DNA of 6,105 nt from Candidatus Cloacimonas sp. 4484_275 (GTDB taxonomy: Bacteria; Cloacimonadota; Cloacimonadia; Cloacimonadales; TCS61). Of this stretch, positions 1 to 4,627 are shown piece after piece (position 1 is the stretch's first letter; every line of letters begins with the position of its first letter). The notes beneath the pieces were generated by a model. The model worked only from the letters and a program-made list of their open reading frames with translations, made no database searches and was not told the origin of the DNA. The position numbers and the translations under genes are program-made. The stretch covers positions 1 through 6,105 of the forward strand of contig NATF01000081.1 of NCBI GenBank assembly GCA_002085205.1, given 5' to 3'.

Positions 1-507
1 ATTCTTTATCAGGATGCGCAAGGTCGTCTGGCAATCGCACTCAAATTCAATGAAATGGTCAGAAAAGGAGAAATTGGTCCGATTATGTTGGGACGCGACC
101 ATCATGATACGGGCGGAACGGACTCTCCGTTCAGAGAAACTTCCAACATCAAAGACGGCTCGAATGTGATGGCGGAAATGGCAACCCAGTGTTACGCCGG
201 AAACGCGGCACGCGGAATGAGTTTGGTTACGCTCCACAACGGCGGCGGAGTGGGAATAGGAAAAGTTATCAACGGCGGTTTCGGAATGGTTTTGGACGGT
301 AGCGAAAGAGTCGATAATATTTTAAAATCGGCATTCCCGTGGGATGTGATGGGAGGAGTTGCGCGCCGTGCTTGGGCGAGAAATGAAAATTCGATTTCCA
401 CCGTAATCGAACACAACGAAAAATTTGCCGAAACCGACCACATTACCCTTCCTTTTATTCCTAAAGAAGGTTTGGTGGAAAAACTGGTAGAAGAAAAAAT
501 CAAGTAA
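1..507 (+). CDS. hutU: Urocanate hydratase (urocanase), C-terminal part, 5' end outside window
   Basis: This enzyme hydrates urocanate to 4-imidazolone-5-propionate, the second step of histidine degradation, in the cytoplasm with tightly bound NAD+. The frame is open from base 1 (I-L-Y-Q-D-A-Q-G-R) to TAA at 505-507, giving the last 168 residues of a protein usually 550-680 long. The family signature is clear: FNEMVRKGEIGPIMLGRDHHD, then TDSPFRETSNIKDGSN, then LHNGGGVGIGKVINGGFGM. The GRDHHDTGGTDSPFRETSN and INGGFGMVLDG forms match the longer urocanase subtype that I know from Bacteroidetes-like bacteria and some eukaryotes, rather than the Pseudomonas/Bacillus subtype (RDHLDSGSVASP). The N-terminal part is missing only because the window begins here. 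A strong hairpin follows 30 nt after the stop, so this is probably the last gene of its transcript. No other hut gene is in the window. Family is near certain; the subtype is from memory. Confidence 0.96.
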   Translation: MLYQDAQGRLAIALKFNEMVRKGEIGPIMLGRDHHDTGGTDSPFRETSNIKDGSNVMAEMATQCYAGNAARGMSLVTLHNGGGVGIGKVINGGFGMVLDGSERVDNILKSAFPWDVMGGVARRAWARNENSISTVIEHNEKFAETDHITLPFIPKEGLVEKLVEEKIK

Positions 508-537
508 CGAAACATTATTTTTCGCAACATAATTTCA

Positions 538-564
538 GGGCGAATGTAATTTTTACATTCGCCC
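538..564 (+). terminator. Hairpin terminator after hutU
   Basis: A perfect 12-bp inverted repeat: GGGCGAATGTAA at 538-549, a TTT loop, then TTACATTCGCCC at 553-564. The stem starts with four G-C pairs at its base. The 3' side is followed by GCGTTTGTTTG rather than a clean T run, so termination may be partial or helped by a factor. The position, 30 nt after the hutU stop and before the next promoter, supports a terminator. Confidence 0.75.
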
Positions 565-571
565 GCGTTTG

Positions 572-603
572 TTTGCCATCCAAAAAATTTGTTGCTATAT
601 TTG
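572..603 (+). promoter_or_regulatory. Bacteroidetes-type promoter for the secreted transglutaminase-like gene
   Basis: TTTG at 572-575 and TATATTTG at 596-603 are separated by 20 nt. This matches the consensus reported for the Bacteroidetes primary sigma factor (TTTG, 19-21 nt, TAnnTTTG). It would start transcription around 608-612, leaving a leader of about 40 nt before the ATG at 649. A TATAAT string at 626-631 lies too close to the ribosome binding site to serve as a usual -10 box. This is motif matching only. Confidence 0.5.
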
Positions 604-637
604 TCAGTAAGAAATAAATTGGATTTATAATTTCATG

Positions 638-642
638 AGGAG
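638..642 (+). promoter_or_regulatory. Ribosome binding site that decides the start at 649
   Basis: AGGAG at 638-642 lies 6 nt before ATG 649-651, which opens a textbook signal peptide. No comparable site precedes the TTG at 690, the first possible start in the frame of the main protein. This is the main reason to place the true start at 649 even though the two frames differ. Confidence 0.8.
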
Positions 643-648
643 AAATAT

Positions 649-774
649 ATGAGAAAGACAATTTTTTTTCTGATTTTCAGTATATTTATTTGTTTGGCTT
701 TCGCGTTAGAAATTACGAAATTGCAAAACCGTTTACACCGTTGCAAAACACGATTACAAATAAGGAGAGAATAA
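649..774 (+). CDS. Signal-peptide ORF, the frame-shifted 5' end of the downstream gene
   Basis: A 41-codon frame runs from ATG 649 to TAA 772-774. Its first 19 residues, MRKTIFFLIFSIFICLAFA, form a classic Sec signal peptide: R2 and K3, a hydrophobic core of about 14 residues, and a small-residue A-F-A end suited to signal peptidase I. The residues after about 20 (LEITKLQNRLHRC...) do not look like a mature secreted protein. The adjacent frame over the same bases reads RNYEIAKPFTPLQN and continues for more than 700 residues. I read this not as a separate gene but as the start of the next entry, cut off by a 1-nt shift between about 700 and 715. A stand-alone small secreted peptide is possible but unlikely. 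Confidence 0.7.
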   Translation: MRKTIFFLIFSIFICLAFALEITKLQNRLHRCKTRLQIRRE

Positions 775-2861
775 CTTTATCAAGAAATTGGACTCTTGTC
801 GATTCGATTAAATTAAGAGAATATTTGCCGGCAAGTTATCCCAACGGAGTTTATTTTGATGTTTATTTCGATAGAAATAACGAAACATTAAACACCTTTA
901 CGACCGACTATTCCACACTCACGGAAATTGCATTGCAAGCAATTTTGAAAGCTCCTCGTTGGTTGCGTCCGCCTTTGCAATTGCGATTGAAAAGCATTCC
1001 CGAAGATAAACAAGACCTTTGGGGAAATCTGATTTTGAACACGAACGATCCTTATGTTGACGAAATTGCTTTTTCCATTGCAACTCTGTCTCCGGCTTAT
1101 TTGATGTCGAATCTGGCAAATCCTGAAGTCCTTCTCACGAATGCGGTAAACATCTATTTAAACGATATGTTTTTGGATTACGCCGAAGTTGTTGATTACG
1201 GAACTTCCGACACCGACGAAGATTATTATACAACCGTTCGTTATTGGAAAATGAATGAGAACGGTGAATTCGAACAGGTGGAAATTCCCAAAGAAATTTA
1301 TTATTGGTACATTGCTCACCCGAAAATTACCGATGAAATACCCGCTTTTATCGATCCCGACATTCTGGAATACGATCACACGGCAAACATTGTTGACGCT
1401 TCCGAAGGTTATTTTTGGAGAGATTACATTTTCAATCATACTTTTAACGATACTTTGAATTTACGCGATATGATGGCCGGTTGTCAGTATGTTTGGGACG
1501 GAATCGGTTGTCATTATCCGGGCGGCGATTGGTTTGCTCAGCCTATTTCTCCTTATGGAGATAGTTTGGATTATGCCATTCACCGAATGACAAAGTGGAT
1601 TAACGGCGATATGGAATTTACTTCTCCGGGCGACCGACCTCATCAACCGGTGCGAATAGCCAAAAAAGGAATGGGAAGATGCGGCGAATACGCCGATTTG
1701 AATGCGGCGGTTGCCAGAACTTTGTTGATTCCGATTACGAGCATAAGCAATTGGTTCAATATTTGGGATCACACTTTCAGCGAACTTTGGCTGGAAGATT
1801 GGGAACATTACGAATCATATCATTGGGAATGGGGAACAACTTTTTATGATACTTATGATTTTTATGCGATTTCGCCTTATGAAATCCGCAGCGACGGTTT
1901 TCTTACTACCGTGACGGATCATTATGTTGATTTTTCCACTTTGAATATTTCTGTTTTGGATGAAAACGACCGACCGATTGACGGCGGAAAAGTTAATCTT
2001 TATGTTCAGCGTCCCGATGAAGGAATTCGACAAACAATGGTAGGTTACACGGATAATAACGGTTTGGTTACTTTTAAGGTTAGTGACAGCTTTGATTATT
2101 ATGCTCGTGCCGAAACTTGGATTGGGAATGCTCCCTTTACCGGAACCGCTTTGCTCGTAACTTCAGCCGTTGCGGGTGAAACATACGATTTGGCGTTAAA
2201 TGTTTCCAATTCCATGCCGGAAAATTCATATACTCTCGTTGAACCGCCTGATGACAATTCCGAGGATTTCAAAGTTGTTATCGAATTTCAGGTTCCTCAA
2301 TATGCCGTTCAGGGAGAAATCGAACACGACGATATTGACGGAATAGCCTACAATAAAACTTATGCCAGAATTATCGAGAACGGAACTGTTGATTTCTTTG
2401 TGATGGAGAAACCGTTTTTGCTGCGGAAAACACAAACGGCTACAGTTATGAATTCGACATTCCCGACGATGACTCATGTCATAAATCCGCAATTTATCAA
2501 AGGAACCGTGAAATTATATCAATATTCCGCCGCCACCGAAAATGATGAAATTCCAAACAATAACGATTTTCAATTGAGCAATTTCCCGAATCCTTTCGTA
2601 AATTCCACGACGATTTCTTTTGAATTGAGCGCCGAACAAAACGAACAAAAAACAATTTCAATTTATAATATTAAAGGACAGAAAATAAGAACTTTGGAGT
2701 GCATCAACCGTGCTGATGCAAAAGCGACAAAGTCGCTTTCCCACATTATTTGGGACGGGAAAGACGAATTCGGAAAATCCGTTGAGTCGGGAATCTACTT
2801 TTATCAAATGAAATTCGGAGACACGATTATCAGAAAAAAAATGATAAAATTCGGCGGATAA
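690..2861 (+). CDS. Secreted transglutaminase-like protein with C-terminal type IX-style sorting domain (5' frameshift)
   Basis: A 723-residue open frame, called from a TTG at 690 that has no ribosome binding site; numbering here is from that TTG. The likely intact gene starts at ATG 649, one frame away, and would encode about 737 residues with a signal peptide. Residues 1-320 have no fold I recognise but contain HPKITDEIPAFIDPD and C265/C274, close enough for a disulfide. About 325-400 is a transglutaminase-like core: C331 in GRCGEYADL and H361 in DHTFSELW, with E375 or D370 as third-residue candidates. About 415-470 is a beta-sandwich of the carboxypeptidase-regulatory type (VLDENDRPIDGGKVNLYV, then TDNNGLVTFKV). 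About 628-720 is a type A sorting domain: NFPNPF, ISIYNIKGQKIRTL, WDGKDEFGKSVESGIYFYQM. The protein is probably exported and surface-attached or released, possibly a protease or peptidoglycan/protein cross-link-acting enzyme, but the substrate is unknown. It stands alone in its transcript. Confidence 0.85.
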   Translation: MFGFRVRNYEIAKPFTPLQNTITNKERITLSRNWTLVDSIKLREYLPASYPNGVYFDVYFDRNNETLNTFTTDYSTLTEIALQAILKAPRWLRPPLQLRLKSIPEDKQDLWGNLILNTNDPYVDEIAFSIATLSPAYLMSNLANPEVLLTNAVNIYLNDMFLDYAEVVDYGTSDTDEDYYTTVRYWKMNENGEFEQVEIPKEIYYWYIAHPKITDEIPAFIDPDILEYDHTANIVDASEGYFWRDYIFNHTFNDTLNLRDMMAGCQYVWDGIGCHYPGGDWFAQPISPYGDSLDYAIHRMTKWINGDMEFTSPGDRPHQPVRIAKKGMGRCGEYADLNAAVARTLLIPITSISNWFNIWDHTFSELWLEDWEHYESYHWEWGTTFYDTYDFYAISPYEIRSDGFLTTVTDHYVDFSTLNISVLDENDRPIDGGKVNLYVQRPDEGIRQTMVGYTDNNGLVTFKVSDSFDYYARAETWIGNAPFTGTALLVTSAVAGETYDLALNVSNSMPENSYTLVEPPDDNSEDFKVVIEFQVPQYAVQGEIEHDDIDGIAYNKTYARIIENGTVDFFVMEKPFLLRKTQTATVMNSTFPTMTHVINPQFIKGTVKLYQYSAATENDEIPNNNDFQLSNFPNPFVNSTTISFELSAEQNEQKTISIYNIKGQKIRTLECINRADAKATKSLSHIIWDGKDEFGKSVESGIYFYQMKFGDTIIRKKMIKFGG
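2700..2739 (+). repeat. Twin palindrome inside the sorting domain, possible coding REP-like element
   Basis: Two perfect inverted repeats sit directly side by side inside the coding sequence. The first is TGCATCA (2700-2706), a 7-nt loop, TGATGCA (2714-2720). The second is AAAGCGAC (2721-2728), an AAA loop, GTCGCTTT (2732-2739). They encode the CINRADAKATKSL stretch between the GQKIRTL strand and the WDGKD strand, where sorting domains usually have a shorter variable turn. The reading frame is kept. No second copy is present in this window, so calling it a dispersed repeat is inference. Confidence 0.5.
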
Positions 2862-2872
2862 TTTGCTTTTTG

Positions 2873-2915
2873 TTCGGGCTTTCCGAAAAACCGTTTTAAA
2901 ACTGGAAAGCCCGAA
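2873..2915. terminator. Bidirectional hairpin between convergent genes
   Basis: TTCGGGCTTTCC at 2873-2884 and GGAAAGCCCGAA at 2904-2915 form a perfect 12-bp stem with a 19-nt loop. It lies between the stop of the plus-strand secreted protein (2861) and the stop of the minus-strand permease (2948), so it can serve both transcripts. Neither side has a strong T run, and the loop is longer than usual. Confidence 0.7.
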
Positions 2916-2947
2916 ACTTGATTTTCAAACCAATTTAAAATAAATGA

Positions 2948-3751
2948 TTATTTCGACAAAATAGCATTTATCACCATGATAATTGCGGCTAAAAAAGTGG
3001 TAAAAGCAAATACCGTTTTTAAAATTTTCGGCTTGGTTTTCAGAGCGAATGAACTTCCGAACAAGCCGCCGATAGCCGCAGCAATAGCGAGAGGCAACGC
3101 TGTGGAAAAACTAAAATGTCCGGTAACCAAATGACCGACAAAACCCATAAACGCAGTTCCGGCGACCATCGTTGTGGAAGTCCCTACCGCAATATTCATG
3201 GGAACTCCGCAAGCCAAAACCATAAGCGGAACAAGAAACGAACCTCCCGAAACTCCTACCATTCCCGCACCAAAACCGGTGGCGATAATAATCGGAATTG
3301 CAATTTTGAGATTTATTCGATACTGAAATTCTCCGGATTTCAGATACCAAAAACCTTTTTCATTACGCGTGGATAACGATTTCTTGTGCTCTTTGGAACG
3401 CAACATTGATAAAGCGGCAATCAGAAGGAAAAAAGAGAAAACGAATTTTAGTGATTTTCCCGAAAAATAATGAGCGAAAAATCCTCCGAAAAATGCCGAT
3501 AGAGCGGTTAAACTTCCGATTACGAAAACAAGTTTCCATTCCACTCGTTTTTTTTTACCAAAAATAAAAGTGGCAAAAACAGCGGAAACAAACAGGATAA
3601 ACTGTCCCGTGGAAGCGGATTCATACATCGAAAAACCGGCAAGCACGAGCGTGAGAACATAAAAATTACCGCCGCCTCTTCCCGTCATGGTCATGGCAAA
3701 AGAAATGCCGAAAATAATCAATGCCAAGATTAACAGATTCATTTCGTTCAC
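2948..3751 (-). CDS. TauE/SafE-family membrane permease (putative sulfite/organosulfur anion exporter)
   Basis: A 267-residue inner-membrane protein with about eight predicted helices and the family's internal duplication. The first half has TGRGGGNFYVLTLVLAGFS near residues 23-41. The second half has GFGAGMVGVSGGSFLVP at 159-175, followed by GVPMNIAVGTSTTMVAGTA at 182-200 and a histidine in FVGHL. A charged loop at about 118-145 joins the halves. Length is normal for the family. The chosen GTG start (3751-3749) overlaps the upstream rhodanese stop as GTGA, which suggests translational coupling; ATG at 3742 is an alternative, and neither has a strong ribosome binding site. Characterised relatives export sulfite, sulfoacetate or related anions, but many members have no known substrate. 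Location after a rhodanese and an ArsR repressor favours a sulfur-compound substrate here; that is inference. Confidence 0.92.
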   Translation of the reverse strand: MNEMNLLILALIIFGISFAMTMTGRGGGNFYVLTLVLAGFSMYESASTGQFILFVSAVFATFIFGKKKRVEWKLVFVIGSLTALSAFFGGFFAHYFSGKSLKFVFSFFLLIAALSMLRSKEHKKSLSTRNEKGFWYLKSGEFQYRINLKIAIPIIIATGFGAGMVGVSGGSFLVPLMVLACGVPMNIAVGTSTTMVAGTAFMGFVGHLVTGHFSFSTALPLAIAAAIGGLFGSSFALKTKPKILKTVFAFTTFLAAIIMVINAILSK

Positions 3752-4143
3752 CGTTTGCCGGATATATGTTTCAATAATTTTCCCGGCTTAAATTCATTGA
3801 TCAGCTCCGAATATCCGCCGTCGATAACCTTTGCTTTTTCGAAACCAAGAGCTCTTAAATAGAAATACACCATCGAGGCTCTGACACCGGATGAACAAAA
3901 TATTCCGATATTTTTATCGCGAGGAATTTCCGCTATTCTATCCGGAATCTCGCAAACGGGAATGTGTAAAACCGGCATATGATGAATGAGATTGAACGAA
4001 ATAGTGTCATATTCTTCTTGTGATCTGACATCGAGAAAAACGGTATTTTCGTCCGTTAAAAACATTGAAGATTGGATTTTGTGCCCGCCGCTTCCGAAAA
4101 ATTCAAATGTCATTGACCTTAAAACTTCATCGAACTTTTTCAT
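3748..4143 (-). CDS. Single-domain rhodanese-like sulfurtransferase
   Basis: A 131-residue cytoplasmic protein with one rhodanese domain covering about residues 28-120. VFLDVRSQEEYD (35-46) is the conserved first-strand motif, and CSSGVRAS (83-90) is the active-site loop with the presumed persulfide-carrying cysteine C83. ALGFEKAKVIDGGYSEL (98-114) is the typical final motif. Rhodaneses move sulfane sulfur between thiosulfate or persulfides and acceptors such as cyanide, thiols or protein cysteines. The start is ATG 4143-4141, with AGGAG at 4154-4158 on the minus strand, 10 nt away. It lies 72 nt after arsR and overlaps the TauE/SafE gene by 4 nt, so it is probably co-transcribed with both. 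The first 25 residues (MKKFDEVLRSMTFEFFGSGG...) are a short extension with no signal peptide. Physiological donor and acceptor are unknown. Confidence 0.93.
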   Translation of the reverse strand: MKKFDEVLRSMTFEFFGSGGHKIQSSMFLTDENTVFLDVRSQEEYDTISFNLIHHMPVLHIPVCEIPDRIAEIPRDKNIGIFCSSGVRASMVYFYLRALGFEKAKVIDGGYSELINEFKPGKLLKHISGKR

Positions 4144-4215
4144 TTTTCAATTTCTCCTTTTTTTTGTATTTAGAAAAGTTTTTTCATATTCCTTAATCTA
4201 TTGCCAACAATGAAA

Positions 4216-4545
4216 TCAGCAAATATTCATTCTATCTGTTATTAAGGCTTTGCGCGCATCGTTTTTGACAATTTTTTCATTGTTTATTTTGTTTAATATT
4301 TTCAAAATTTCCCGAACGCCGGAATCTTCCGTGTTCAATTGATAATTTATAAATTTGTCCTTCTTTTCGGAAGTTATAATGCCGGCTTCTTTTATTATTT
4401 TCAAATGGTTGGAAACGGTGGACATGGAAAAGCCGATTATTTCTCGTATTTCGCAGACGCACATCGGTTTAACTCGCAGCATTAACACGATTCTCAGACG
4501 AGTTTTATCGCCTAACGCTTTAAAGATTTTCAGGTATTTTTCCAT
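4216..4545 (-). CDS. ArsR/SmtB-family winged-helix repressor with CVC thiol motif
   Basis: A 109-residue dimeric-type DNA-binding repressor. Residues 1-24 (MEKYLKIFKALGDKTRLRIV) give the family's opening helix. KPMCVCEIREIIGFSMSTVSNHLKIIKEAGII (26-57) spans the helix-turn-helix with S42-T43-V44-S45-N46-H47 in the recognition helix, and KKDKFINYQL (61-70) is the wing. C29 and C31 form a CVC motif like the arsenite-binding ELCVCDL of E. coli ArsR. A further cysteine, C109, is the very last residue. I chose ATG 4545-4543 because AAAAGGAG (4551-4558, minus strand) lies 5 nt upstream; an in-frame TTG at 4596 would read through the likely operator and lacks a site. It is the first gene of the rhodanese and TauE/SafE cluster and is probably autoregulated. 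Ligand could be As(III), another soft metal, or persulfide. Confidence 0.93.
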   Translation of the reverse strand: MEKYLKIFKALGDKTRLRIVLMLRVKPMCVCEIREIIGFSMSTVSNHLKIIKEAGIITSEKKDKFINYQLNTEDSGVREILKILNKINNEKIVKNDARKALITDRMNIC

Positions 4546-4550
4546 GATTT

Positions 4551-4558
4551 CTCCTTTT
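4551..4558 (-). promoter_or_regulatory. Ribosome binding site fixing the arsR start
   Basis: On the minus strand the bases read AAAAGGAG, 5 nt before ATG 4545-4543. This supports the 109-residue form over any longer form starting upstream. Confidence 0.8.
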
Positions 4559-4560
4559 AT

Positions 4561-4580
4561 ATTTCGCCAATTGACGAAAT
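4561..4580 (-). promoter_or_regulatory. Putative ArsR operator, 20-bp near-perfect palindrome
   Basis: The plus strand reads ATTTCGCCAATTGACGAAAT; nine of ten base pairs of the dyad match, the exception being C4567 against A4574. It lies 15 nt upstream of the arsR ATG and next to the ribosome binding site. A minus-strand TTGACA (4596-4591), a possible -35 element, sits just upstream, so the palindrome would cover the -10/start region. I see no convincing -10 box. ArsR-family repressors commonly bind such imperfect 12-2-12 or shorter dyads in their own promoters. Confidence 0.6.
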
Positions 4581-4627
4581 GAGTTTTTATTGTCAATCAC
4601 TTCTTTATAAAAAACTATTTTCGCCGA

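Noticed and set aside
192..530. Minus-strand open frame opposite hutU
   Set aside because: It lies wholly opposite a strongly conserved urocanase coding region and its low-complexity translation resembles no family I know; it is a shadow frame.
626..631. TATAAT as a -10 box for the secreted protein gene
   Set aside because: Transcription would begin at about 638, inside the ribosome binding site, and the only -35-like string (TTGTCA, 601-606) is 19 nt away. The upstream TTTG/TATATTTG pair is a better fit.
662..669. T8 tract as a phase-variation or programmed -1 frameshift site for the secreted protein
   Set aside because: Slipping here does join the frames, but it destroys the signal peptide's hydrophobic core, while the unshifted reading gives an excellent signal peptide. 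A shift further downstream fits better. It is kept only as a possibility in the frameshift finding.
4144..4215. Separate promoter for the rhodanese gene
   Set aside because: A TTGGCA-like string occurs on the minus strand, but no convincing -10 or TAnnTTTG box follows at proper spacing. The gap is short, so co-transcription from arsR is simpler.
4546..4596. Longer arsR form starting at an in-frame TTG (4596)
   Set aside because: The extra 17 residues would be encoded by the palindromic operator and ribosome binding site region. The ATG at 4545 has a strong site 5 nt upstream and begins exactly at the family's usual N-terminus.
4597..4627. Terminator after the symporter gene
   Set aside because: On the minus strand there is a short T run (GTTTTTTAT) but no G/C-containing stem before it, so I do not call a terminator. 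Read-through into arsR cannot be excluded.
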